A stretch of 64,000 nt of DNA, from NCBI RefSeq assembly GCF_937616625.2, contig NC_065571.1:25866201-25930200 (forward strand). Direction: 5' to 3'. This DNA is from Mercurialis annua (lineage: Eukaryota; Streptophyta; Magnoliopsida; Malpighiales; Euphorbiaceae). Below the pieces are notes generated by a model. The model was not told the origin of the DNA. It was given only the letters and a program-made list of their open reading frames with translations, and did no database searches. Within the stretch, counting starts at the first letter, position 1; every line of letters starts with the position of its first letter. Positions 12,094 to 24,330 of this stretch are shown here, piece by piece. Position numbers and translations under genes: made by a program.

Positions 12094-14843
12094 GGTGAAA
12101 CGATTGGATTAGTTTCGTTACGTTTATACACTTTTTGGCATAAATTGCTATGTAAACGTTTGGCTTAAATTACTAAAAATGTGAAACGTTTGGATTTGTT
12201 TTGTAACATTTGTAAACGTTTGGCTTAAATTGCTAAAAAGGTGAAACGCTTGGATTAGTTTCGTTACGTTTGTAAACTTTTGGCTTAAATTGCAAAAAAG
12301 GTGAAACGCTTGATTCTTTTTTGTAAATTTTGTAAACGTTTGGCTTAAGTTGCTAAAAATGTGAAACATTTGGATTTGTTTAGTAATGTTTGGTGTCTAT
12401 CGCTAAAAAGGTGAAACGTTTGGATTTGATTCGTAACGTTTGTAAACATTTGGCATAAATCGCTAATAAGGTGAAACGTTTGGATTTGTTATGTAACGTT
12501 TTAAACGTTTGGCTCAAATCGCTAAAAAGGGGAAACGTTTGGATTTGTTTCGTAACGTTTGTAAACGTTTGGCTTAAAATGCTAAAAAGGTGAAATGTTT
12601 GGTTTTGTTTCGTGACGTTTGTAAAAGTTCGGCTTAAAACGCTTAAAAGGTGAGACGTTTGGATTTGTTTCGTAACGTTTGTAAATGTTTGGCTTAAATT
12701 TCTAAAAAGGTTAAACGCTTGGATTTGTTTTGTAACGTTTGTAAACATTTGGCTTAAATTCCTAAAAATGTGAAACGCTTGGATTTGTTTCGGAACGTTT
12801 GTAAATGTTTGGCTTAGATTTCTAAAAAGGTGAAACGCTTGGATTTGTTTCGTAATGTTTGTAAACGTTTGGCTTAAATTTCTAAAAAGGTGAAACGCTT
12901 GGGTTTGTTTCGTAACGTTTGTAAAAGTTTGGTTTATATTGCTAAAAAGGCGAAATGCTTGGATTTGTTTTCGTAACGTTTGTAAACGTTTAAATCTAAA
13001 AAAAGGGAAACGTTTGGATTTGTTTTGTAACGTTTGGCCTAAATTGCTAAAAAGGGGAAACGCTTGGATTTGTTTTGTAATGTTTGTAAACTTTTGGCTT
13101 AAATTGCTAAAAAGGTGAAACGCTTGAATTTGTTTCGAAACGTTTGTAAACGTTTGGCTTAAATTGCTGAAAAGGTGAAACGATTGGATTTGATTCGTAG
13201 CGTTTGTAAACTTTTGGCTTAAATTTAAAAAAGTGAAACGTTTGGATTTGTTTGGTAACGTTTGTAAACGTTTGGCTTAAATCGCTAAAAAGGGGAAACG
13301 TTTGGATTTGTTTCGTGACGTTTGTAAATGTTTGGCTTTAATCGCTAAAAAGGAGAAATATTTGGATTTTTTTCGTAAAGTTTGTAATAGTTTCGCTTAT
13401 ATCGCTAAAAAGGTGAAATCTTTGGATTTGTTTCGTAACATTTGTAAACACTTGTCTTAAATTACTAAAAAGGTGAAACACTTGGATTTGTTTCGTAACG
13501 TTTGTAAAGGTTTGGCTTAAATTGCTAAAAAGGTGAAACGCTTGGATTTGTTTCGTAACGTTTGCAAACGTTTGGCTTAAATTGCTAAAAAGGTGAAACG
13601 CTTGGATTTTTTTTGTAACGTTTGTAAACGTTTTGCTTAAATTGCTAAAAAGGTGAAAAATTTGGATTTGCTTCGTAACCTTTGTTAACATTTGGCTTAA
13701 ATCGCTAAAAAGGTGAAACGTTTGGATTTGTTTCATTCGTTTTTAAACGTTTGGCTTACATCGCTAAGAAGGTGAAATGTTTGGATTTCTTTCGTGACGT
13801 TTGTAAATGTTGTGCTAAGATTGCTAAATAGGTGAAACTCTTGGATTTGTTTCGTAACGTTTATAAACGTTTCGCTTAAATTGCTAAAAAGGTGAAACGC
13901 TTTAAATTGCTAAAAAGGTGAAACGCTTGGTTTTGTTTCGTAATGTTTATAAACGTTTGGCATAAATTGCTAAAAATGTGAAACGTTTGGATTTGTTTCG
14001 TAACGTTTTAAACCTTTGGTTTTGTTTCATAACGTTTGTAAACGTTTAGCTTAAATCGCTAAAAAGGTGAAACGTTTGGATTTGTTTCCAAACGTTTGTA
14101 AACATTTGGCTTATATCGCTAATAAGGTGAAACGTTTGGATTTGTTTCGTAACGTTTGTAATCGTTTAGCTTAAATTGCTAAAAAGGTGAAACGCTTTGA
14201 TTTGTTTTGTAACGTTTGCATACGTTTGGCTTAAATTACTAAAACGGAGAAACGCTTGCATTTGTTTCGTAACGTTTGTAAACGTTTGGTTTAAATTGCT
14301 AAAAGGTGAAACGTTTGGATTTGTTTTGTAGCATTTATAAACATTTGGCTTATATAGCTAAAAAGGTGAAACGTTTGGATTTGTTTCATACCGTTTGTAA
14401 ACGTTTGGCTTAAATCGCTAAAAAGGTGAAACGTTTGGATTAGTTTCGGAATGTTTGTAAATGTTTGGCTTAAATTGATAAAAAAAATTAAACGCTTGGA
14501 CTTGTTTGTAACGTTTGTAAACGTTTGGCTTCAATTGCTAAAGAGGTTAAACATTTGGATTTGTTTCCTAACGTTTATAAACGTTTGGCGTAAATTGCAA
14601 AAAAGAAGAAACGTTTGGATTTTTTCCTAACCTTTGTAAACGTTTTGCTTAAATCGCTCAAAAGGGGAAAGGCTTGAATTTGTTTCATAACATTTGTAAA
14701 CGTTTGGCTTAAATCGCTAAAAAGGTGAAATGTTTAGATTTGATTCGTAACGTTTGTAAACGTTTGGCTTAAATTGCGAAAAAGGTGAAACGCTTGGATT
14801 TGTTTCGTAACATTTATAAACATTTGGCTTAAATTGCTAAAAA
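12094..14843. repeat. HOR-A unit 5 (2750 bp)
   Basis: This complete unit has seven A in the run near 12995 (nine, eight, eight and eight in units 1-4). It also has one extra A in the run near 14470, so its total length is still 2750. It shares 'ctttaaattgctaaaaagg' with unit 2 and lacks the 'agaagaaacg' variant of units 2 and 3. Confidence 0.93.
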
Positions 14844-16107
14844 GGTGAAACGATTGGATTAGTTTCGTTACGTTTATACACTTTTAGGCATAAATTGCTA
14901 TGTAAACGTTTGGCTTAAATTACTAAAAATGTGAAACGTTTGGATTTGTTTTGTAACATTTGTAAACGTTTGGCTTAAATTGCTAAAAAGGTGAAACGCT
15001 TGGATTAGTTTCGTTACGTTTGTAAACTTTTGGCTTAAATTGCAAAAAAGGTGAAACGCTTGATTCTTTTTTGTAAATTTTGTAAACGTTTGGCTTAAGT
15101 TGCTAAAAATGTGAAACATTTGGATTTGTTTAGTAACGTTTGGTGTCTATCGCTAAAAAGGTGAAACGTTTGGATTTGATTCGTAACGTTTGTAAACATT
15201 TGGCATAAATCGCTAATAAGGTGAAACGTTTGGATTTGTTATGTAACGTTTTAAACGTTTGGCTCAAATCGCTAAAAAGGGGAAACGTTTGGATTTGTTT
15301 CGTAACGTTTGTAAACGTTTGGCTTAAAATGCTAAAAAGGTGAAATGTTTGGTTTTGTTTCGTGACGTTTGTAAAAGTTCGGCTTAAAATGCTTAAAAGG
15401 TGAGACGTTTGGATTTGCTTCGTAACGTTTGTAAATGTTTGGCTTAAATTTCTAAAAAGGTTAAACGCTTGGATTTGTTTTGTAACGTTTGTAAACATTT
15501 GGCTTAAATTCCTAAAAATGTGAAACGCTTGGATTTGTTTCGGAACGTTTGTAAATGTTTGGCTTAGATTTCTAAAAAGGTGAAACGCTTGGATTTTTTT
15601 CGTAATGTTTGTAAACGTTTGGCTTAAATTTCTAAAAAGGTGAAACGCTTGGATTTGTTTCGTAACGTTTGTAAACGTTTGGTTTATATTGCTAAAAAGG
15701 CAAAATGCTTGGATTTGTTTTCGTAACGTTTGTAAACGTTTAAATCTAAAAAAAGGGAAACGTTTGGATTTGTTTTGTAACGTTTGGCCTAAATTGCTAA
15801 AAAGGGGAAACGCTTGGATTTGTTTTGTAATGTTTGTAAACTTTTGGCTTAAATTGCTAAACAGGTGAAACGCTTGAATTTGTTTCGAAACGTTTGTAAA
15901 CGTTTGGCTTAAATTGCTGAAAAGGTGAAACGATTGGATTTGATTCGTAGCGTTTGTAAACTTTTGGCTTAAATCTAAAAAAGTGAAACGTTTGGATTTG
16001 TTTGGTAACGTTTGTAAACGTTTGGCTTAAATCGCTAAAAAGGGGAAACGTTTGGATTTGTTTCGTGACGTTTGTAAATGTTTGGCTTTAATCGCTAAAA
16101 AGGAGAA
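14844..16107. repeat. HOR-A unit 6, 3' truncated
   Basis: The unit follows unit 5 closely for about 1264 bp, including the seven-A run near 15745. After 'atcgctaaaaaggagaaa' the next bases are 'cgtttgg' instead of the expected 'tatttgg', and all further landmarks are lost. This is the right edge of the homogenised A block. Confidence 0.9.
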
Positions 16108-19100
16108 ACGTTTGGATTTATTTTGTAACGTTTGTAAACGTTTGGTTTATATCGCTAAAAAGTGAAATGTTTGGATTTGTTTCATAACATTTGTAAACGT
16201 TTGTCTTAAATTGCTAAAAAGGTGAAACACTTGGATTTGTTTCGTTACGTTTGTAAACTTTTGGCTTAAATTGCTAAAAAGGTGAAACACTTGATTTTTT
16301 TTCGTAACGTTTGTAAACGTTTGGATTAAGTTTCTAAAAATGTGAAACGTTTGGATTTGTTTCGTAACGTTTGTAAACGTTTGGTGTCAATCGCTAAATA
16401 GGTGAAACATTTGGATTTGATTCGTAACGTTTGTAAACATTTGGCATAAATCGCTAAAAAGGTGAAACTCTTGGATTTGTTTCGTAACGTTTGTAAACGT
16501 TTGTCTTAAATTGCTAAAAAGGTGAAACGCTTGGATTTGTTTCGTAACGTTTTAAACGTTTGCCTCAAATCGCTAAAAAGGGAAAACGTTTGGATTTTTT
16601 TCAGAACGTTTGTAAACGTTTGGCTTAGATTGCTAAAAGGTGAAACGCTTGGATTTGTTTCGTAATGTTTTTAAACGTTTGGCTTAAATTGCTAAAAAGC
16701 TGAAACGCTTGTATTTGTTTCGTAACGTTCGTAAACGTTTGGCTTATATTGCTAAAAAGGTGAAATACTTGAATTTGTTTTCATAACATTTATAAACGTT
16801 TGGCTTAAATATAAAAAAACGTTTGGATTGTTTTTTTAACGTTTGTAAACGGTTGGCTTAAATTGCTAAAAAGGTGAAACGCTTGGATTTGTTTAGTAAT
16901 GTTTGTAAACTTTTGGCTTAAATTGCTAAAAAGTTGAAACGCTTGGATTTGTTTCGGAACGTTTGTAAACGTTTGGTTTAAATTGGTAAAAAGGTGAAAC
17001 GATTGGATTTGTTTTGGTAACGTTTGTAAATTTTTGGCTTAAATCTAAAAAGTGAAACGTTTCGATTTGTTTGGTACGTTTGTAAACGTTTGGATTTGTT
17101 TCGTTATAGTTGTAAACGTTTGGCTTAAATCGCTAAAAAGGAGAAACGTTTAGATTTATTTCCTAACGTTTGTAAACGTTTCGTTTATATCGCTAAAAAG
17201 TGAAATGTTTGGATTTGTTTCGTAACATTTGTAAACGTTTGTCTTAAATTGCTAAAAAGGTGAAACGCTTGAATTTGTTTTGTAACGTTTGTAAACGTTT
17301 GGCTTAAATTTCTAAAAAGGTGAAATGCTTGTATTTTTTTCGTAACGTTTACCAACGTTTGGCTTATATTGCTAAAAGGTGAAACACTTGGTTTTGCTTG
17401 GTAATGTTTCTAAACGTTTTGCATAAATTGCTAAAAATGTGAAACGTTTAGATTTAATTCGTAACGTTTTAAATGTTTTATTTTTTTTCGTAACGTTTGT
17501 AAACGTTTGGCTTAAATCGCTAAAAAGGTGAGAGGTTTGGATTTGTTTCGTAACGTTTGTAAACATTTGGCTTAAATCGCTAAAGAGGTGTAACAGTTTG
17601 ATTCGTTTCGTAACGTTTGTAAACGCTTGGCTTAAATTGCTAAAAAGGTGAAATGTTTGGATTTCTTTCGTATCGTTTGTAAACGTTTGGCTTAAATCGC
17701 TAAAAAGGTGAAACTTTTGGATTTGTTTCGTAACCTTTGTAAACGTTTGGCTTAAATTGCTAATAAGGTGAAATGCTTTGATTTATTTCGTAACGTTTGC
17801 ACACGTTTGGCTTAAATTGCTAAAACGGAGAAACGCTTGGATTTATTTTATAACGTTTTTAAACGTTTGGCTTAAATTGCTAAAAGGGGAAACGTTTGGA
17901 TTTGTTTCGTAGCGTTTATTAACGTTTGGCTTAAATAGCTAAAACGGTGAAACGTTTGGATTTGTTTCGTACCATTTGTAAACGTTTGGCTTAAATTGCT
18001 AAAAAGGTTAAACGTTTGGATTTATTTCGTAATGTTTGTAAACATTTAACTTAAATTGCTAAAAAAGGGAAACGTTTGGATTTGTTTCTTAATGTTTGTA
18101 AACGTTTGGCTTAAATCGCTAAAAAGGTGAAACATTGGGATATGTTTCGAAACGTTTTAAACGTTTGGCTTATATCGCTAAACTGGGGAAACGTTTGAAT
18201 TTGTTTTGTAGCATTTGTTAACATTTGGCTAAAATCGCTGAAAGGTAAAACATTTGGTTCTTTTTCATAACGTTCGTAAACGTTCGGCTGAAATAGCTAA
18301 AAAGGTGAAACGTTTGGATTAGTTTCATAACTTTTGTAAACATTTGACTTAAATTGCTAAAAAGGTGAAACGCTTGGATTTCTTTCGTAATGTTTGTAAA
18401 CGTTTGGCTTAAATTGCTAAAAAGGTGAAACACTTAGATTTGTTTCTTAACATTTGTAAACGTTTGGCTTATATTGTTAAAAAGGTGAAACGCTTGGATT
18501 TTTTTGGTAACATTTGTAAACGTTTGGCTTAAATTGCTAAAAAGGTGAAACGTTTGGATTTGTTTCGTAACGTTTTAAATGTTTCGCTCAAATCGCTAAA
18601 AAGGGGAAACCTTTGGATTTGTTTCGTAACGTTTGTAAACGTTTAACGTAAATTTTCTAAAAAGGTTAAACGCTTGGATTTGTTTTGTAACGTTTGTAAA
18701 TGTTTGGCTTAAATTCCTAAAAATTTGAAACGCTTGGATTTGTTTCAGAACGTTTGTAAACCTTTGGCTTAGATTGCTAAAAAGGGGAAACGCTTTTTAA
18801 ACGTTTGGCTTAAATTGCTAAAAAGGTGAAACGCTTGTATTTGTTTCGTAACGTTTGTAAACGTTTGGCTTATATTGCTAAAAAGGTGAAATGCTTGGAT
18901 TTGTTTTCGTAACGTTTATAAACGTTTGGTTTAAATCTAAAAAAGGGAAACGTTTGGATTGGTTTTGTAACGTTTGTAAACGTTTGGCTTAAATTGCTAA
19001 AAAGGTGAAACGCTTGGATTTGTTTAGTAACGTTTGTAAACTTTTGGCTTAAATTGCTAAAAAGGAGAAACGCTTGGATTTGTTTCGGAACGTTTGTAAA

Positions 19101-19380
19101 CGTTTGGCTTAAATTGCTAAAAAGGTGAAACGATTGGATTTGTTTCGTAACGTTTGTAAATTTTTGGCTTAAATCGCAATAAAGGGGAAACGTTTGGATT
19201 TGTTTCGTTACATTTGTAAACGTTTTGGCTTAAATCGCTAAACAGGGGAAACGTTTGGATTTGTTTGGTAACGTTTGTAAACGTTTGGCTTAAATCGCAA
19301 AAAAGGGGAAACGCTTGGATTTGTTTCGGAATGTTTGTAAATGTTTGGCTTAAATTGCTAAAAAGGTAAAACGATTGGAT
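16108..19380. repeat. Block T, diverged monomers
   Basis: This stretch has no near-identical long repeat of itself and many private changes, so it looks older than block A. A weak inner repeat is visible: 'tttcagaacgtttgtaaac' at about 16600 recurs near 18747, and the 'gtgagaggtttgg' landmark at about 17529 recurs at about 19930 in block B. That spacing of about 2.4 kb is close to the 2437-bp period of block B, so T is probably an aged run of B-type HORs. No gene or other element is seen. Confidence 0.75.
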
Positions 19381-20830
19381 TTGTTTCGGAACGTTTGTAA
19401 ATTTTTGGCTTAAATCTAAAAAAGTGAAACGTTTGGATTTGTTTGGTAACGTTTGTAAACGTTCGGCTTAAATCGCAAAAAAGGGGAAAGGTTTGGATTT
19501 GTTTCGTTACATTTGTAAACGTTTGGCTTAAATCACTAAAATGGAGAAACGTTTGGATTTATTTCGTAACGTTTGTAAACGTTTCGTTTATATCGCTAAA
19601 AAGTGAAATGTTTGGATTTGTTTCGTAACATGTGTAAACGTTTGTCTTAAATTGCTAAAAAGGTGAAACGCTTGAATTTGTTTCGTAATGTTTGTAAACG
19701 TTTGACTTAATTTGCGAACAAAGTGAAACGCTAGTTTTGTTTCGTAACGTTCACAAAAGTTTGGCTTAAATTGCTAAAAGTTGAAACACTTGGTTTTGTT
19801 TTGTAATGTTTCTAAACGTTTCGCATAAATTGCTAAAAATGTGAAACGTTTAGATTTAATTCGTAACGTTTTAAACGTTTGATTTTTTTCGTATCGTTTG
19901 TAAACGTTTGGCTTAAATCGCTAAAAAGGTGAGAGGTTTGGATTTGTTTCGTAACGTTTGTAAACATTAGGCTTAAATCGCTAAAAAGGTGTAACAGTTG
20001 GATATATTTCGTAACGTTTGTAAACGCTTGGCTTAAATTGCTAAAAAGGTTAAATGTTTGGATTTCTTACGTATCGTTTGTAAACGTTTAGCTTAAATCG
20101 CTAAAAAGGCAAAAAGTTTGGATTTGTTTTGTAACCTTTGTAAACGTTTGGATTTGTTTCGTAGCGTTTATTAACGTTTGGCTTAAATAGCTAAAAAGGT
20201 GAAACGTTTGGATTTGTTTCGTACCATTTGTAAACGTTTGGCTTAAATTGCTAAAAAGGTTAAACGTTTGGATTTATTTCGTAATGTTTGTAAACATTTA
20301 GTTTAAATTGCTAAAAAGGGGAAACATTTGGATTTGTTTCTTAATGTTTGTAAACGTTTGGCTTAAATTGCTAAAAAGGTGAAACGTTGGGATTTGTTTC
20401 GAAACGTTTTAAATGTTTGGCTTATATCGCTAAAATGGGGAAACGTTTGAATTTGTTTTGTAGCGTTTGTAAACATTTGGCTAAAATCGCTAAAAAGGTA
20501 AAACGTTTGGTTTTTTTCATAACGTTCGTAAACGTTCGGCTTAAATAGCTAAAAAGGTGAAACGCTTGGATTTCTTTCGTAATGTTTGTAAACGTTTGGC
20601 TTAAATTGCTAAAAAGGTGAAACGCTTAGATTTGTTTCGTAAACATTTGGCTTAAATTGCTAAAAAGGTGAAACGCTTGGATTTGTTTGGTAACGTTTGT
20701 AAACGTTTGGCTTAAATTGCTAAAAAGGTGAAACTCTTGGATTTGTTTCGTAACGTTTGTAAACGTTTGGTTTAAATTGCTAAAAAGGTGAAACACTTGA
20801 ATTTGTTACGTATTGTTTGTAAACGTTTGG
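19381..20830. repeat. Block B, left part
   Basis: This is B-type sequence with the landmarks 'cgaacaaagtgaaacgctag' (about 19715), the 29-bp half-unit (19844) and 'gtgagaggtttgg' (about 19930). It corresponds to about 24430-26000, but that copy keeps monomers which are missing here near 20140. There the text runs from 'aacctttgtaaacgtttgg' straight into 'atttgtttcgtagcg'. A decamer-sized loss is also seen near 20640 (gtttcgtaaacatttgg). Confidence 0.8.
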
Positions 20831-22075
20831 CTTAATTCTAAAAAAGTGAAACATTTTTATTTGTTTTGTAACTTTTATAAATGTTTGGCTTCAATTTCCA
20901 AAAAGGTGAAACACTAGGATTTGTTTCGGAACCGTGTGGCTTAAATTGCAAAATAGGTGAAAGGCTTAGAATCGTTTCGTAACGTTTGTAAACGTTTGGC
21001 TTAAATCTAAAAAAGGGAAACGTTTGAATTTGTTTGCTAACGCTTGTAAACGTTTTGCTTAAATCGCTAAAAAGGGGAAACGTTTGGATTTGTTTCGTAA
21101 CGTTTGTAAACGTTTGGCTTAAATCGCTAAAAAGAGGAAACGTTTGTATTTATTTGGTAACGTTAGTAAACGTTTGGCTTAAATCGTTAAAAAGGTGAAA
21201 CGTTTGGATTTGTTTTGTAACATTTGTAAACGTTTGTCTTAAATTGCAAAAAAGGTGAAGCGCTTGGATTTGTTTCGTAACGTTTGTAAACGTTTGGCTT
21301 AAATTGCTAAAGAGGTGAAACGCTTGGATTTGTTTCGTAGCGTTTGTAAACGTTTGGCTTAAATTGCTAAAAAGGTGAAAAATTGGATTTACTTCGTAAC
21401 CTTTGTAAACATTTTGCGTAACTAGCTAAAAAAGTGAAACGTTTGGATTTGTTTCATACGTTTTTAAACGTTTTGCTTAAATTGCTAGAAAGGCGAAATG
21501 TTTGGATTTGTTTAGTAACGTTTGTAAACTTTTGGCTTAAATTGCTAAAGGTGAAACGCTTGGATTTGTTTCGGAACGTTTGTAAACGTTTGGCTTAAAT
21601 TGCTAAAAAGGTGAAACGATTGGATTTGTTTCGTAACGTTTGTAAATTTTTGGCTTAAATCGCAAAAAAGGGGAAACGTTTGGATTTGTTTCGTTACATT
21701 TGTAAACGTTTTGGCTTAAATCGCTAAAAAGGGGAAACGTTTGGATTTGTTTGGTAACGTTTGTAAACGTTTGGCTTAAATCGCAAAAAAGGGGAAACGT
21801 TTGGATTTGTTTCGTTACATTTGTAAACGTTTTGGCTAAAATTGCTAAAAAGGAGAAACGTTTAGATTTGTTTCGTAACGTTTGTAAACATTTGGCTTAA
21901 ATTGCTAAAAAGGTGAAACGCTTGGATTTGTTTGGTAACGTTTGTAAACGTTTGGCTTAAATTGCTAAAAAGGTGAAACTCTTGGATTTGTTTCGTAACG
22001 TTTGTAAACGTTTGGTTTAAATTGCTAAAAAGGTGAAAGACTTGAATTTGTTACGTATTGTTTGTAAACGTTTGG
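20831..22075. repeat. 1.2-kb sub-HOR, copy 1
   Basis: The start is marked by 'cttaattctaaaaaagtg', followed by 'aaacatttttatttg', a short unit 'cggaaccgtgtggctt', and 'ttgctaacgcttgtaaacg'. The same order of landmarks restarts 1245 bp later. Inside it, the pair 'cgcaaaaaaggggaaacg' and 'cgttacatttgtaaacg' occurs twice (about 21660 and 21785), so a smaller duplication of two monomers is embedded. Confidence 0.85.
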
Positions 22076-23262
22076 CTTAATTCTAAAAAAGTGAAACATT
22101 TTTATTTGTTTTGTAACTTTTATAAATGTTTGGCTTAAATTTCCAAAAAGGTGAAACACTAGGAGTTGTTTCGGAACCGTGTGGCTTAAATTGCAAAATA
22201 GGTGAAAGGCTTAGAATCGTTTCGTAACATTTGTAAACGTTTGGCTTAAATCTAAAAAAGGGAAACGTTTGAATTTGTTTGCTAACGCTTGTAAACGTTT
22301 TGCTTAAATCGCTAAAAAGGGGAAACGTTTGGATTTGTTTCGTAACGTTTGTAAACGTTTGGCTTAAATCGCTAAAAAGAGGAAACGTTTGTATTTATTT
22401 GGTAACGTTAGTAAACGTTTGGCTTAAATCGTTAAAAAGGTGAAACGTTTGGATTTGTTTTGTAACATTTGTAAACGTTTGTCTTAAATTGCTAAAAAGG
22501 TGAAGCGCTTGGATTTGTTTTGTAGCGTTTGTAAACGTTTGGTTTAAATTGCTAAAAAGGTGAAAAATTGGATTTGCTTCGTAACCTTTGTAAACATTTT
22601 GCGTAACTAGCTAAAAAAGTGAAACGTTTGGATTTGTTTCATACGTTTTTAAACGTTTTGCTTAAATTGCTAGAAAGGCGAAATGTTTGGATTTGTTTAG
22701 TAACGTTTGTAAACTTTTGGCTTAAATTGCTAAAAAGGTGAAACGATTGGATTTGTTTCGGAACGTTTGTAAACGTTTGGCTTAAATTGCTAAAAAGGTG
22801 AAACGATTGGATTTGTTTCGTAACGTTTGTAAATTTTTGGCTTAAATCGCAAAAAAGGGGAAACGTTTGGATTTGTTTCGTTACATTTGTAAACGTTTTG
22901 GCTTAAATTGCTAAAAAGGGGAAACGTTTGGATTTGTTTGGTAACGTTTGTAAACGTTTGGCTTAAATCGCAAAAAAGGGGAAACGTTTGGATTTGTTTT
23001 GTTACATTTGTAAACGTTTTGGCTAAAATTGCTAAAAAGGAGAAACGTTTAGATTTGTTTCGTAACGTTTGTAAACGTTTGTCTTAAATTGCTAAAAAGG
23101 TGAAACGCTTGGATTTGTTTCGGAATGTTTGTAAACGTTTGGCTTAAATTGCTAAAAAGGTGAAACTCTTGGATTTGTTTCGTAACGTTTGTAAACGTTT
23201 GGTTTAAATTGCTAAAAAGGTGAAACACTTGAATTTGTTACGTATTGTTTGTAAACGTTTGG
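22076..23262. repeat. 1.2-kb sub-HOR, copy 2
   Basis: The landmark order is the same as in the preceding copy, but this copy is 1187 bp, one monomer shorter. The missing monomer lies near 22500-22560, where the text goes from 'gaagcgcttgg' to 'gtagcg' without the intervening monomer present in copies 1 and 3. Confidence 0.85.
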
Positions 23263-24330
23263 CTTAATTCTAAAAAAGTGAAACATTTTTATTTGTTTTG
23301 TAACTTTTATAAATGTTTGGCTTAAATTTCCAAAAAGGTGAAACACTAGGATTTGTTTCGGAACCGTGTGGCTTAAATTGCAAAAAAGGTGAAAGGCTTA
23401 GAATCGTTTCGTAACGTTTGTAAACGTTTGGCTTAAATCTAAAAAAGGGAAACGTTTGGATTTGTTTGCTAACGCTTGTAAACGTTTTGCTTAAAATCGC
23501 TAAAAATGGGAAACGTTTGGATTTGTTTCGTAACGTTTGTAAACGTTTGGCTTAAATCGCTAAAAAGAGGAAACGTTTGTATTTATTTGGTAACGTTAGT
23601 AAACGTTTGGCTTAAATCGTTAAAAAGGTGAAACGTTTGGATTTGTTTTGTAACATTTGTAAACGTTTGTCTTAAATTGCTAAAAAGGTGAAGCGCTTGG
23701 ATTTGTTTCGTAACGTTTGTAAACGTTTGGCTTAAATTGCTAAAGAGGTGAAACGCTTGGATTTGTTTTGTAGCGTTTGTAAACGTTTGGCTTAAATTGC
23801 TAAAAAGGTGAAAAAATTGGATTTGCTTCGTAACCTTTGTAAACATTTTGCGTAACTCGCTAAAAAAGTGAAACGTTTGGATTTGTTTCATACGTTTTTA
23901 AACGTTTTGCTTAAATTGCTAGAAAGGCAAAATGTTTGGATTTGTTTAGTAACGTTTGTAAACTTTTGGCTTAAATTGCTAAAAAGGTGAAACGCTTGGA
24001 TTTGTTTCGGAACGTTTGTAAACGTTTGATTTAAATTGCTAAAAAGGTGAAACGATTGGATTTGTTTCGTAACGTTTGTAAATTTTTGGCTTAAATCGCA
24101 AAAAAGGGGAAACGTTTGGATTTGTTTCGTTACATTTGTAAACGTTTTGGCTTAAATCGCTAAAAAGGGGAAACGTTTGGATTTGTTTGGTAACGTTTGT
24201 AAACATTTGGCTTAAATCGCAAAAAAGGGGAATCGTTTGGATTTGTTTCGTTACATTTGTAAACGTTTTGGCTTAAATCGCTAAAAAGGAGAAACGTTTA
24301 GATTTGTTTCGTAACGTTTGTCTTAAATTG
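23263..24330. repeat. 1.2-kb sub-HOR, copy 3 (partial)
   Basis: This copy starts with the same 'cttaattctaaaaaagtg' landmark and follows copies 1 and 2 as far as 'aggagaaacgtttagattt' (about 24290). It then joins B-type sequence equivalent to 19400. It overlaps the start of the 2437-bp tandem duplication at about 23874. Confidence 0.8.

Noticed and set aside
16108..19380. Transposon or unique insertion at the edge of block A
   Set aside because: The sequence after the edge is still monomer by monomer the same satellite; there are no terminal repeats, target-site duplication or foreign base composition.
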